The notes under the pieces: model-generated
Seen by the model: the letters and a program-made list of their open reading frames with translations, nothing else
Databases searched by the model: none
What the model was told of the DNA's origin: nothing
Shown here: positions 35,974 to 43,844 of the stretch, piece after piece
Position numbering within the stretch: position 1 is the first letter of the stretch
Layout of the letters: the number at the start of each line of letters is the position of its first letter
Made by a program: the position numbers and the translations under genes
Origin: an uncultured Clostridia bacterium
GTDB lineage: Bacteria > Bacillota > Clostridia > Christensenellales > CAG-917
NCBI GenBank assembly: GCA_944349635.1
Contig: CALVNH010000002.1
Coordinates: 62,001-126,000 of the forward strand
Length of the DNA stretch: 64,000 nucleotides
Reading direction: 5' to 3'

Positions 35974-37239
35974 TCAGAAATCTTCGGTTTCCACCACGAA
36001 TGCGTGACTGATTCCGGGGATGGTCTCCTTCTGCAAGGGCGTGTCCTTGTTGAGCAATGCACCGGTGGCAAGAACAAGCACTTTCCGCAAAGTTCCGTTT
36101 TCCAGCTTTTTCAGAATGTAGCCGTTGAACACAGTGTTCACACAGCCTGCGCCCGACCCTCCCTGAAAGGTTTTCTGCTCGGGTTTGAAATAGCTTGCTC
36201 CGCAATCGGTATAAGTTCCGCACAGCTTAATGCCCTCTTTTGACAAAATGTATTCGAAGGCTTCCTTTCCGAACCTTCCGAGGTCTCCCGTAAAAATGGC
36301 GTCATAGTCTGAGGGAGAACTTTTTGTATCTTCCAGATGAGCAAAGAAGGTATCCGCGGCGGCAGGTGCCATGGCGCCCCCCATATTGCTTTCGTCCTCT
36401 ATGCCAAGGTCAACCACCTTTCCGAACGTTCCCCCCGTGATTTTCGCAAGACGGGTTCTCTCGTAGAACTTGTCGCATTGGGGCGCCACTCTGTCGTCTT
36501 CCTTTTTGCGGAAAGAAAACGGCGTTTTCGCGCTCTTTGCCGCTCCTTCCGAGATGTTAGAGTGTTTTATTTTCTTTCCGTTCGCTTCTTCACTGCCTTT
36601 TTCCTGCTCTTTTTCGGAGCCGCAGACTCCGTTCGACATATTCTCCGTGCGCATCGCCGTCAGTTTTTCTTCGAAACTCTCTCTTGCGCGCTTGTCCTCT
36701 TCGCGCGTAGGTCTGTTTGCCGTCAACACAGTACACCCCGCACCCGTCACCGTCCATTGAGACGTCGGAGTACGCTGATTTCCCAGTTCCAACGGATAGC
36801 GGTACTGCCTCTCGGCAGAAGCGAAATGGCTGGACGTCGAGCAAGTCACGGTGCGGGCGCACCCCGCGTCTATCAGCGCGGAACCCAACAATATGCTCTC
36901 GCTGAAAGTCGAACAAGCATTGTACAACCCCACGAAAGGCACCTGAAAATAGCGCATCGCAAGACTGGACGCACTGATTTCGTTGAGCAAATCTCCCGCA
37001 AGCATCATGTCGATTTCGTCGAAATTAAGTCCCGCAAGACACACTGCGCCTCTTATGGCTTCGCGGTGCATTTTGCTTTCCGCTTTTTCAAAGGACTTTT
37101 CGCCCCACAAATCGTTTTTCAGCACCAAATCGAAACAACCGTCGAAATTGCTTTCCCCTTCTTTCGGACCGACTATCGTATAGGCGGAACGGATATACAC
37201 GGGATTATCGACGTAAAAACTCTGTTTTCCTGCCTTCAT
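35974..37239 (-). CDS. spoVAD: Stage V sporulation protein AD with a charged insertion
   Basis: Thiolase-fold protein that binds dipicolinic acid for the SpoVA channel. Family blocks: KQSFYVDNPVYI, AGDLLNEISASSLAMRYFQV, the thiolase-like Cys109 in YNACSTFSES, DLGIEDESNMGGAMAPAAA, DAIFTGDLGRFG and GGSGAGCVNTVF. 421 residues against about 338: residues ~176-263 (36451-36714) are an inserted Lys/Glu/Ser-rich stretch between two strands of the fold. The frame is intact and codon use continuous. Follows spoVAC after 10 bp. Confidence 0.95.
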   Translation of the reverse strand: MKAGKQSFYVDNPVYIRSAYTIVGPKEGESNFDGCFDLVLKNDLWGEKSFEKAESKMHREAIRGAVCLAGLNFDEIDMMLAGDLLNEISASSLAMRYFQVPFVGLYNACSTFSESILLGSALIDAGCARTVTCSTSSHFASAERQYRYPLELGNQRTPTSQWTVTGAGCTVLTANRPTREEDKRARESFEEKLTAMRTENMSNGVCGSEKEQEKGSEEANGKKIKHSNISEGAAKSAKTPFSFRKKEDDRVAPQCDKFYERTRLAKITGGTFGKVVDLGIEDESNMGGAMAPAAADTFFAHLEDTKSSPSDYDAIFTGDLGRFGKEAFEYILSKEGIKLCGTYTDCGASYFKPEQKTFQGGSGAGCVNTVFNGYILKKLENGTLRKVLVLATGALLNKDTPLQKETIPGISHAFVVETEDF

Positions 37240-37249
37240 ACCGCCCCCG

Positions 37250-37693
37250 TCACAAGAACAATCCTATTATCCCTACAATTACGCTCGCCACTATACCGAA
37301 AACGATAATCGGTCCCGCAATGACGAACATCTTTGCGCAAACGCCGAAAAACACGCCTTCGCGGTTGTATTCCACCGCGGGCGATACCACGGAGTTTGCA
37401 AAACCCGTTATTGGGATTATCGAACCGCCTCCGGCAAAGTGGCCCAGTTTGTCGTAAACGCCTATTGCCGTAAGGAAGGAACCGGCGAATATCATGACAA
37501 CCGTGGTCCAGGTTGCCACGTCCTCTTCCGTCATTGCCGGGAAAATCAGTTTCAGAAGGTCGCTGACGCCCTCTCCCACGCAACAAATCAGACCGCCCAC
37601 GAAAAACGCGGCCAGCATAGACCGCCACATAGGCGATTTGGGAGATTTCTCTTTGACGAAATCCACGTACTCCTGCTTTGACAACATATTCAT
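37250..37693 (-). CDS. spoVAC: Stage V sporulation protein AC
   Basis: Membrane channel protein of the SpoVA complex. 147 residues with four or five hydrophobic segments; typical AAFFVGGLICCVGE, FAGSFLTAIGVYDKLG and GSIIPITGFANSVVSPA. GGAG is 5 nt before the ATG at 37693; a second ATG at 37687 is possible. First gene of spoVAC-D-E, separated from sigF by a terminator-like hairpin. Confidence 0.94.
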   Translation of the reverse strand: MNMLSKQEYVDFVKEKSPKSPMWRSMLAAFFVGGLICCVGEGVSDLLKLIFPAMTEEDVATWTTVVMIFAGSFLTAIGVYDKLGHFAGGGSIIPITGFANSVVSPAVEYNREGVFFGVCAKMFVIAGPIIVFGIVASVIVGIIGLFL

Positions 37694-37848
37694 TTCGACT
37701 CCGTTACCGCACTCGCCGAAACGCGCGGCGCGGTGTGCCCGCTTTTTTCGGCGGCGTATTCCGTTTTTGGCCTCACGGGTTCGTCGCAGACTTCTCCGTC
37801 AAAATATATTTCGCTGCACTCCGGATTGTCCGTAAAAAAAGCGTCCAC
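37690..37848 (-). CDS. Possible 52-residue ORF overlapping the spoVAC start
   Basis: A frame open from a GTG at 37848 to a TGA at 37692-37690 that overlaps the spoVAC ATG (ATGA). The codons look coding-like (DNPECSEIYFDGE, EPVRPKTEYAAEKSG), but there is no ribosome binding site, and the GTG sits in the terminator-like hairpin. The frame is also a read-through of sigF past its stop. Not recognised; it may be chance. Confidence 0.25.
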   Translation of the reverse strand: MDAFFTDNPECSEIYFDGEVCDEPVRPKTEYAAEKSGHTAPRVSASAVTESK

Positions 37849-37863
37849 AAATAAATTGTGGAC
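37834..37863 (-). terminator. Terminator between sigF and spoVAC
   Basis: Read on the minus strand: GTCCACAA and TTGTGGAC form a perfect 8-bp stem around a 5-nt loop (37863-37843), followed by GC and seven T (37840-37834). It would separate the spoIIA message from spoVAC-D-E, which then needs its own promoter. Confidence 0.6.
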
Positions 37864-37920
37864 ATTAACAAAATTTTTATGCGCAAAACACCGCGATGCA
37901 CTCGGTCGTCTTAATTTTCT

Positions 37921-38631
37921 TTACTCGATTTTCTCGCGGATTTTTTTCAGTATTTTGTTTTCCAGACGACTGACCTGCACCTGCGACACTCCCAGCTCCG
38001 TCGCAACTTCGCTCTGCGTTTTGTCGCGAAAATAACGAAGTATGATAATTTTTTTTTCGCGTTCGGGCAAATCCATTATGCTGTCGCGAAGCATGAGTCC
38101 GTCGATGTCGTCTTCGGGCGCTTCAGCCCCCACCAGACGGTCTCCGAGAGGCGTTCCGTCCTCGTCGCCGCTCTCGTTCAACGATACGACGAATCTGCTC
38201 GTGTCCATGGCAAAGACAATGTCGGTTGCTTCGCAACCGAACTTTGCGGCGAGTTCGTCCACGGTCGGCTCTTCCTTGTTTTCCTTTCTCAATTCGTCCG
38301 TATATGTCGCAATCTTCTGCGCCAGAGATTTCGCCCATCGTGACACCTTGACGGCGCCGTCGTCGCGGAGATACCTCTTTATCTCTCCGGTTATCATAGG
38401 CACGGCGTAAGTGGAGAATCTGACCCCGTACACGGCATTGAAATTCGCAACCGCTTTCAGAAAGCCCATTGCTCCGAGTTGCATGAGGTCGTCGTACTCC
38501 AAACGTCCTTTGAACCTCTTGACAATGGACTTTACCAGAGGCATGTTTTCGGTGAGCAGGGTTTCTTTTGCGGATTCGTCGCCGTTCTGCGCCTCTCCGA
38601 TGAGGGCGAGTGTCTCATCGTGAGTCAACAT
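37921..38631 (-). CDS. sigF: RNA polymerase sigma factor SigF (SpoIIAC)
   Basis: First forespore-specific sigma factor. 236 residues with sigma-70 regions 2 (DDLMQLGAMGFLKAVANFN, STYAVPMITGEIKRYLRDDG), 3 and 4 (RDKTQSEVATELGVSQVQVSRLE). The identity as sigma-F rather than sigma-G comes from its place directly after spoIIAB, with a 7-bp overlap. Activity should be held by SpoIIAB until SpoIIAA is dephosphorylated. Confidence 0.95.
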   Translation of the reverse strand: MLTHDETLALIGEAQNGDESAKETLLTENMPLVKSIVKRFKGRLEYDDLMQLGAMGFLKAVANFNAVYGVRFSTYAVPMITGEIKRYLRDDGAVKVSRWAKSLAQKIATYTDELRKENKEEPTVDELAAKFGCEATDIVFAMDTSRFVVSLNESGDEDGTPLGDRLVGAEAPEDDIDGLMLRDSIMDLPEREKKIIILRYFRDKTQSEVATELGVSQVQVSRLENKILKKIREKIE

Positions 38632-39080
38632 TCCGCGCTGTCCTTGCTCCTGCCTATTCTTTTCTTCATGACGACGGTCGTTCCTTCTCCGGGGACGGAA
38701 CGCACGTCCATTTCGTCCATAAAGGTCTCAATCACCGTGAAACCCATTCCGCTGCGTTCGTCGTCGGGTTTCGTCGTGAAAAACGGCTCTTTTGCCTTTT
38801 CGACGTCCTCAATGCCTCGTCCGAAATCCTTGACGCTGACCGTGAGGACGCTGTCGTCGTCTATGTCGGCGCATATTTCGATTAAATTCTTCTCTTCTTC
38901 ACGGTCGTATGCGTGAACCACGGCATTTGTCACCGCCTCGCTGACGGCGGTTTTGATGTCGTTGATTTCGCCCATCGTGGGCGAACACTCCACGGTGAAC
39001 CCCGCGACGACGTTTCGCGCAAAGCTCTCGTTCTTGCCGCAAGCCGGCAACACCATTTTCATATAATTTTTCTTTGTCAT
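38625..39080 (-). CDS. spoIIAB: Anti-sigma F factor and SpoIIAA kinase, SpoIIAB
   Basis: GHKL-type protein that binds sigma-F and phosphorylates SpoIIAA. N box in INDIKTAVSEAVTNAVVHAY, G1 in KDFGRGIEDVEKA and G2 in DERSGMGFTVIETFMDE. 151 residues from ATG 39080, which overlaps the spoIIAA stop (ATGA); NESFARNVVAGF is the conserved sigma/SpoIIAA contact region. Confidence 0.96.
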   Translation of the reverse strand: MTKKNYMKMVLPACGKNESFARNVVAGFTVECSPTMGEINDIKTAVSEAVTNAVVHAYDREEEKNLIEICADIDDDSVLTVSVKDFGRGIEDVEKAKEPFFTTKPDDERSGMGFTVIETFMDEMDVRSVPGEGTTVVMKKRIGRSKDSAEC

Positions 39081-39385
39081 CTGACCTTCTCCACCACGGA
39101 ATAAACCCCGCTGGTTCTGAAAACTTTGTCCACCTGAGGCGGCACGTTGGCAAGTTTCAGCCGCCCGCCGGCAACGCACAGCTTTTTGTATCTGCCGAGA
39201 ATAAACCCGATGCCCGTGCTGTCCACGAAGGACACTCCGTTCAAATCGAAAATCACTTCCTTCGGCGCGCTTCCCACGATTTTCGCGTCTATGTCCGACC
39301 TCAGCGTACGGCAAGCGAATTCGTCGATATCGCCGAAAAAAGCAACGGTCATCACCCTGTCTGTTTGCGAGCATTTGTAATCCAT
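39077..39385 (-). CDS. spoIIAA: Anti-sigma F factor antagonist SpoIIAA
   Basis: STAS-domain anti-anti-sigma factor. 102 residues; the phosphorylated serine is Ser56 in SFVDSTGIGFILGRYK (Ser58 in Bacillus). When dephosphorylated it releases sigma-F from SpoIIAB. GGAGG is 4 nt before the ATG. First gene of the operon; a sigma-H promoter could not be placed with confidence. Confidence 0.96.
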   Translation of the reverse strand: MDYKCSQTDRVMTVAFFGDIDEFACRTLRSDIDAKIVGSAPKEVIFDLNGVSFVDSTGIGFILGRYKKLCVAGGRLKLANVPPQVDKVFRTSGVYSVVEKVR

Positions 39386-39504
39386 ATTGCCTCCGCAGAT
39401 ATACTAATCCGTAACCCTCCGCGAATTTGAAGAGGTTTTGACGAAAACTTTGCGTACAAAGACTTTTGTGTCGAGAAAATCTGCAAAAATTCCTTCAAAA
39501 AAAG

Positions 39505-39533
39505 TTGACAATGCGCCCGCCATATTGTATATT
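39505..39533 (+). promoter_or_regulatory. Promoter of the tRNA cluster
   Basis: Consensus TTGACA (39505-39510), 17-bp spacer, TATATT (39528-39533), 30 bp before tRNA-Pro. Confidence 0.75.
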
Positions 39534-39563
39534 GTCATAGTCACGAATCGATTCCCGTAACCT

Positions 39564-39640
39564 CGGGGTGTGGCGCAGCTTGGTAGCGCACATGGTTTGG
39601 GACCATGGGGTCGGAAGTTCGAATCTTCTCACCCCGACCA
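39564..39640 (+). tRNA. tRNA-Pro (anticodon TGG)
   Basis: Acceptor CGGGGTG/CACCCCG, anticodon stem CATGG/CCATG around TTTGGGA, encoded CCA. 77 nt. Confidence 0.97.
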
Positions 39641-39676
39641 ACCACGACGAGCGACAGCGGGATAATCCCCGGATGA

Positions 39677-39753
39677 GGGCCTTTAGCTCAGTTGGTTAGA
39701 GCGGTCGGCTCATAACCGATTGGTCCGCGGTTCGAGTCCGTGAAGGCCCACCA
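39677..39753 (+). tRNA. tRNA-Met (anticodon CAT)
   Basis: Acceptor GGGCCTT/AAGGCCC, anticodon stem GTCGG/CCGAT around CTCATAA, encoded CCA, 77 nt. It is not an initiator (first pair is matched). A CAT anticodon can also belong to the lysidine-modified tRNA-Ile2; the sequence alone does not settle this. Confidence 0.85.
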
Positions 39754-39762
39754 AAACTTAAT

Positions 39763-39839
39763 GGTCCGGTAGTACAGTTGGTTAGTACGCCAGCCTGTCA
39801 CGCTGGAGGTCGAGGGTTCGAGCCCCTTCCGGATCGCCA
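39763..39839 (+). tRNA. tRNA-Asp (anticodon GTC)
   Basis: Acceptor GGTCCGG/CCGGATC with one G-T pair, anticodon stem CCAGC/GCTGG around CTGTCAC, encoded CCA. 77 nt. Confidence 0.96.
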
Positions 39840-39849
39840 AAACGGGTCG

Positions 39850-39876
39850 AGTGGCAGTGACATTGTCACTGCCACT
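39850..39876 (+). repeat. Perfect 12-bp hairpin between tRNA-Asp and tRNA-Phe
   Basis: AGTGGCAGTGAC (39850-39861), loop ATT, GTCACTGCCACT (39865-39876). No T-run follows, so it is not an ordinary terminator; it may guide processing of the tRNA precursor. Confidence 0.7.
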
Positions 39877-39889
39877 TCCCTAACAACCC

Positions 39890-39965
39890 GCCTCGGTAGC
39901 TCAGCTGGTAGAGCAAGGGACTGAAAATCCCTGTGTCGGTGGTTCAAGTCCGCCCCGAGGCACCA
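39890..39965 (+). tRNA. tRNA-Phe (anticodon GAA)
   Basis: Acceptor GCCTCGG/CCGAGGC, anticodon stem AGGGA/TCCCT around CTGAAAA, encoded CCA. 76 nt. Confidence 0.97.
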
Positions 39966-40033
39966 CCCGAAAGGGATTGTACATTGTGGGGCAATACGCC
40001 GAAACGAGGCAGCAAGTGCCCGAATCGAATTCC

Positions 40034-40109
40034 GCTGGTGTAGCTCAATAGGCAGAGCAGCTGATTTGTAATCAGCAGGTTGCTGGTTCGATTCCGGTCA
40101 CCAGCTCCA
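40034..40109 (+). tRNA. tRNA-Thr (anticodon TGT)
   Basis: Acceptor GCTGGTG/CACCAGC, anticodon stem GCTGA/TCAGC around TTTGTAA, encoded CCA. 76 nt. Confidence 0.97.
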
Positions 40110-40113
40110 AAAC

Positions 40114-40183
<70 letters not shown>

Positions 40184-40198
<15 letters not shown>

Positions 40199-40269
40199 AG
40201 AAAACCGCACTGAAAAGTGCGGTTTTTCTTTTATCGGCGTGGTGTATTCTCACCTGTCGCTGACGCGGT
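40184..40269 (+). repeat. 86-bp direct repeat, copy 1 (tRNA-Tyr 3' end plus terminator)
   Basis: Begins CACCCCTCTCC in the T-arm/acceptor of tRNA-Tyr, spans the CCA and the terminator and ends GACGCGGT. Identical to 40369-40454. Confidence 0.95.
40204..40233 (+). terminator. Terminator of the tRNA cluster
   Basis: ACCGCACT (40204-40211), loop GAAA, AGTGCGGT (40216-40223), then TTTTCTTTT. Confidence 0.9.
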
Positions 40270-40610
40270 TTTGCGCCCTGCGTGACCTAGCACGCAGATT
40301 AGATGTCGAAAAGCCCGCTATTCCGTCGCTGTCGCTCCTTACGAATCACGGCGCGCTTTTTCGCGCCTCACCCCTCTCCACCAAGAAAACCGCACTGAAA
40401 AGTGCGGTTTTTCTTTTATCGGCGTGGTGTATTCTCACCTGTCGCTGACGCGGTGTATTCTCGTAACATCTTTGAAATTTTCGCTTCGGAGAAGATTCGT
40501 AAATTCTGCAGTACGCAAAACAAGGTTTTCTAACTTGCCCCCACTGCTCTTTTCTTTTCGCGTTCGGCGAAAACCTACCTGTGAATGAGAACCTGCATTC
40601 TTTACGTCTT
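40234..40610. other. Intergenic region holding the tRNA-Tyr-end duplication
   Basis: No ORF is convincing. 40270-40368 (99 bp) separates the two 86-bp repeats. After the second copy the start of GGTGTATTCTC is repeated once more (40451-40461). The rest up to the MFS stop shows no terminator. Confidence 0.6.
40369..40454 (+). repeat. 86-bp direct repeat, copy 2 (with duplicated terminator)
   Basis: Exact copy of 40184-40269 at an offset of 185 bp, including the acceptor end CCTCTCCACCA and a second full terminator hairpin (40389-40418). Confidence 0.95.
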
Positions 40611-41846
40611 TTAGAGGCGCTCTTTGCCGACGCGGACGTACATCAGCGTGTTTTCGGAGTTTTTCTTTACTGAATTCATAAAGACAATGACGGCAATCGC
40701 CAGCAATGCGGGAAAAACAACGGCGGCGAGAATGCCTGTGTTCAGATTATCGTTCGACGCTGACGAAACCGCACCTACCAACGAAGGACCGGCGGCGCAA
40801 CCCAAGTCACCCGCGAGCGCAAGCAAGGCAAACATCGCCGTTCCGCCGCGCGGTATGGTCTTTGCGGCAATACTGAACGTCCCAGGCCACATCATCGCAA
40901 CGGAAAGTCCGCACAAGGCACACCCCGCCAAAGACAGTTCCGCCCAAGGAGACAAAGTTATGATAAGATAGCTGACCGTGCACACCGCAGCACAAACAAG
41001 AAGGGTTTTCGAAAGGTCGAATCTGTCGCCGAATTTGGAATAAAGCACCCTCATAATTCCCATCATAACGGCAAAGAGACAAGGTCCCAACAGGTCACCG
41101 AGGGTTTTTGAAACGCCGAGACCGCTCTCCACGAATGCCGATGCCCATTGCGCGACGGAGATTTCGCTGGCTCCCGAGAAGAACATCATGAGAACCAGAA
41201 CCCAGAACAATCCGCAACGGAAAAGCGTACGGAATCCGTGTTTCCCGTCCTCGCCGAAAGGTCTGAATATCGGCACAAACAGAAAAAAAGCGGCATTGGC
41301 AAACGGAATGATTGCCCAGATTGCCGCCATTTTGTTCCAAAAGTCCATGCCGAACAAACGGAAAAACAACGTCGACAGGGCTATCACCGCCACGCTTCCC
41401 CAGCAATAAAAGGAATGCAGAAGACTCATTGCCGCGGACTTGTTCCGCGTGGGACAGCTTTCCACCAGAGGGCTGAGCAATACCTCCGTCATACCGCCGC
41501 CCACCGAACAGAACACCGCGGCGACGACCAGTCCGGCAAAAGCGTTTCCCATTGCGGAAGGCAGAACGCCCAGCAAAACCAGTCCCGTGCCTATGAACAG
41601 GTGTGCCGCAACTCCTGAAACTCGGTAGCCTATTTTGTCAACAAGTCTGGAAGCAATAAGGTCTACAACAATTTGAACGGCGAAATTTATGCCTATCAGC
41701 GCCGTGACCTGCGTCAAGGAAACTCCCAAAGACGACTGAAAAGTCAAAAACAGCAACGGAGCGAAATTATTGACGATTGCCTGGCAAACATAGCCTACAA
41801 AACAGGCTGTCAACGTGGCTTTATAACTTTTCAGACCTATGCTCAT
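40611..41846 (-). CDS. MFS transporter, substrate unknown
   Basis: 411 residues, about 12 hydrophobic segments in the major facilitator pattern, with a charged central loop after helix 6 (RPFGEDGKHGFRTL). LHSFYCWGSVAV in helix 5 resembles the HSxYxxG region of the fucose-permease-like branch, and a DKIGYR loop follows helix 2. The substrate, possibly a sugar, is a guess. ATG 41846 is taken as start. Not clearly in an operon; the GNAT gene ends 52 bp upstream on the same strand. Confidence 0.85.
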   Translation of the reverse strand: MSIGLKSYKATLTACFVGYVCQAIVNNFAPLLFLTFQSSLGVSLTQVTALIGINFAVQIVVDLIASRLVDKIGYRVSGVAAHLFIGTGLVLLGVLPSAMGNAFAGLVVAAVFCSVGGGMTEVLLSPLVESCPTRNKSAAMSLLHSFYCWGSVAVIALSTLFFRLFGMDFWNKMAAIWAIIPFANAAFFLFVPIFRPFGEDGKHGFRTLFRCGLFWVLVLMMFFSGASEISVAQWASAFVESGLGVSKTLGDLLGPCLFAVMMGIMRVLYSKFGDRFDLSKTLLVCAAVCTVSYLIITLSPWAELSLAGCALCGLSVAMMWPGTFSIAAKTIPRGGTAMFALLALAGDLGCAAGPSLVGAVSSASNDNLNTGILAAVVFPALLAIAVIVFMNSVKKNSENTLMYVRVGKERL

Positions 41847-41898
41847 TCCCGTCCCTGTCCACACTCCCGCAACGGTATTCCGTTTGACGGATTATTGT

Positions 41899-42492
41899 TT
41901 AACTTGCGCTCTCACAACGCGCTTCGCGTCTCATCGCGTAATGAGTAACCCCGTGGAAATCGGCTGTTTTGCAGACCTCGAATCCCAGCTTGCGGTAAAT
42001 TTCGACGTTGACGGCGCTGTGTGTTTCCAGAAATACCGCACGGGTTCCGCACAGTTCGTCTATGGCACGGCGCAGTCTGCCCTGTCCGCGTGCAGCGGCG
42101 GCGACACCGATGTTTTTAAGGTAACAATCCGTCTCGGAATTATAGTATTCCGAAGCGATTTTTTGCGTGAATTTCATATATTCCGCACTCAGTTTCATCG
42201 CCCTGATACCAGTCGAAATTACGAATTTCAGTGCAAAAAACGGATTCAAAAAGCGCAATTCGGCGCACCTAGCACGGTCACCGGGACGTTTTACACAGGC
42301 TATCGTGAGAAAATCGTCGTCGACGTAGGTGTAATTCGCAGATGCGTAAACTTCGAATCCGAAAAGCTCGCGTGCACCCTTGATTCTCCTCTCTTTGTCG
42401 GCATAAAACAACTTGTACAGTTCGTAGTCCGAAAACATTTCCGCAAACGCGCGGGCGGCTTTTGCGATTTCGTTTTTTTCTATCTTTCTCAT
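41899..42492 (-). CDS. GNAT-family N-acetyltransferase
   Basis: 197 residues. Acetyl-CoA binding is indicated by the strand and loop CYLKNIGVAAAARGQGRLRR (Q/RxxGxG/A type) near residue 127, and by the C-terminal VEIYRKLGFEV. The N-terminus (KAARAFAEMFSDYELYKLFY) resembles proteins that acetylate small amines or peptides. ATG 42492 was chosen: the longer frame has no promoter or ribosome binding site. A good promoter ends 7 nt before this ATG, so the message may be leaderless. Confidence 0.85.
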   Translation of the reverse strand: MRKIEKNEIAKAARAFAEMFSDYELYKLFYADKERRIKGARELFGFEVYASANYTYVDDDFLTIACVKRPGDRARCAELRFLNPFFALKFVISTGIRAMKLSAEYMKFTQKIASEYYNSETDCYLKNIGVAAAARGQGRLRRAIDELCGTRAVFLETHSAVNVEIYRKLGFEVCKTADFHGVTHYAMRREARCESAS

Positions 42493-42499
42493 AGGAAAC

Positions 42500-42528
42500 A
42501 GTATAGCATATACGATGCTCTTCTGCAA
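42500..42528 (-). promoter_or_regulatory. Promoter of the GNAT gene, -10 box 7 nt before the ATG
   Basis: On the minus strand TTGCAG (42528-42523), 17-bp spacer ending TGC, TATACT (42505-42500), then GTTTCCT and ATG. Confidence 0.65.
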
Positions 42529-42571
42529 GGAAAAACGGCACCGGACACAAAACGCCGAAGAGAGATTGCGG

Positions 42572-42600
42572 TTGACATTTTGCGAATAGTTTGCTAAAAT
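42572..42600 (+). promoter_or_regulatory. Promoter of the tyrosine recombinase gene
   Basis: TTGACA (42572-42577), 17-bp spacer, TAAAAT (42595-42600) preceded by TGC. Gives a leader of about 32 nt with AAAGG before the ATG. Confidence 0.75.
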
Positions 42601-42638
42601 TATCTTAATAAACAGCCGACACGGCACAAAAGGCAGAC

Positions 42639-43706
42639 ATGGCAAACTATTTCAAGGAACGCGAAAGAAACACCAACGTCAGACTGCGCGAAATTCGGGA
42701 TTCTCTGCCCGAATTCTGCGACGAATTCTTTGTCGGCATCGAGCCGCAGACCACTTCTCTAACCAGGCTCAATTATGCCTACGATTTGCGCATTTTTTTC
42801 GACTATCTCACAAAACGCGTCCGTGCGTTCAGAGACTACTCCGTCGGCGATTTCACGGTTGCGGATTTGGAAAAAATTTCCGTCACGCATCTGGAAAACT
42901 TCATGGAATATCTGACGCTTTACGAATTCGACGGCAAAGAGTTTTCCAACGGAGAAAAAGGCAAGGCACGGAAAATTTCCACCGTGCGCACATTTTTCAA
43001 ATACTTTTTCAACAAGGACAAGTTGAGCGTAAACGTCGCATCGAAAATCAGTCTTCCCAAACAGCACGACAAAGACATCATACGCCTGGAACGGCACGAA
43101 ATAGACAAGATGCTGTCAACGGCGGAAGATTGCGAAGGAATGAGCGAACATCAGCGTAAAATTCTTCTCAATACGAGAGCGCGCGACGTCGCCATACTCT
43201 CGCTACTGCTCGGAACCGGAATTCGTGTCAGCGAATGCGTGGGGCTTAACCTTTCGGACGTAGACTTCGACACAAACGCTTTCACCGTCACGCGCAAGGG
43301 CGGCAACCGTGCGATACTGTATTTCAACGACGAAGTCAAAGACGCGTTGCAATACTACATCGAGGGTGAAAGAAAGGCTCTAGTTTCCAGAACGCAGAAA
43401 CTCAATGTAGAAGACCCGGACGCTCTGTTCTTATCCTTGCAGATAAAGCGCATCTGCGTCCGCGCCGTGGAAAACCTTGTGAAAAAATATGCCCAGATTG
43501 CTTCTCCTCTCAAAAATATCTCCCCCCACAAACTCCGCAGCACCTACGGCACCAACCTCTACCGTGCTACGGGAGACATTTACATGGTGGCGGACGTGCT
43601 GGGACACCGCGACGTGAACACGACGAAAAAGCATTATGCCGCAATCGAACAGGACCACAGAAAAGCCGCCGCAAGAGCCGTAAATCTGCGCGGGGACGAA
43701 ACCTGA
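42639..43706 (+). CDS. Tyrosine recombinase (XerC/XerD-like)
   Basis: 355-residue site-specific recombinase. N-terminal SAM-like core-binding domain (about 20-145) and catalytic domain with all residues: R196 (GTGIRVSECVGL), K220 (TRKGGNR), H297 and R300 (SPHKLRSTYG), H323 (LGHRDV) and the nucleophile Y333 (KHYAAI). The length and divergent promoter suggest a chromosomal Xer-type enzyme, possibly for dimer resolution. Because a tRNA-end duplication lies 2.2 kb away, an integrase role remains open. Confidence 0.9.
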   Translation: MANYFKERERNTNVRLREIRDSLPEFCDEFFVGIEPQTTSLTRLNYAYDLRIFFDYLTKRVRAFRDYSVGDFTVADLEKISVTHLENFMEYLTLYEFDGKEFSNGEKGKARKISTVRTFFKYFFNKDKLSVNVASKISLPKQHDKDIIRLERHEIDKMLSTAEDCEGMSEHQRKILLNTRARDVAILSLLLGTGIRVSECVGLNLSDVDFDTNAFTVTRKGGNRAILYFNDEVKDALQYYIEGERKALVSRTQKLNVEDPDALFLSLQIKRICVRAVENLVKKYAQIASPLKNISPHKLRSTYGTNLYRATGDIYMVADVLGHRDVNTTKKHYAAIEQDHRKAAARAVNLRGDET

Positions 43707-43772
43707 CGCCTTCCGCGCAAAAAGCTTTGCGAATTAGGACGAATAGGGACTATTTTGGTCGGAACTTCAACA

Positions 43773-43809
43773 AAACTATTATGAAATATTGACTTTAATA
43801 TAATAGTTT
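43773..43809 (+). repeat. 37-bp dispersed inverted-repeat element, copy 4, over the padR promoter
   Basis: AAACTATTAT (43773-43782), 17-bp spacer, ATAATAGTTT (43800-43809); perfect 10-bp arms. The spacer contains the -35 box and the right arm lies in the promoter spacer, so a protein bound here would block transcription. Confidence 0.85.
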
Positions 43810-43817
43810 GTTATTAT
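43789..43817 (+). promoter_or_regulatory. Promoter of the PadR/coiled-coil gene
   Basis: TTGACT (43789-43794), 17-bp spacer, TATTAT (43812-43817). GGGAG lies before the ATG at 43845. Confidence 0.75.
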
Positions 43818-43844
43818 TTCAGTATCAAACAGGGAGATTGGTTT

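Noticed and set aside
39677..39753. Calling the CAT tRNA a tRNA-Ile2
   Set aside because: Possible, but the sequence alone does not show it; kept as tRNA-Met with a note.
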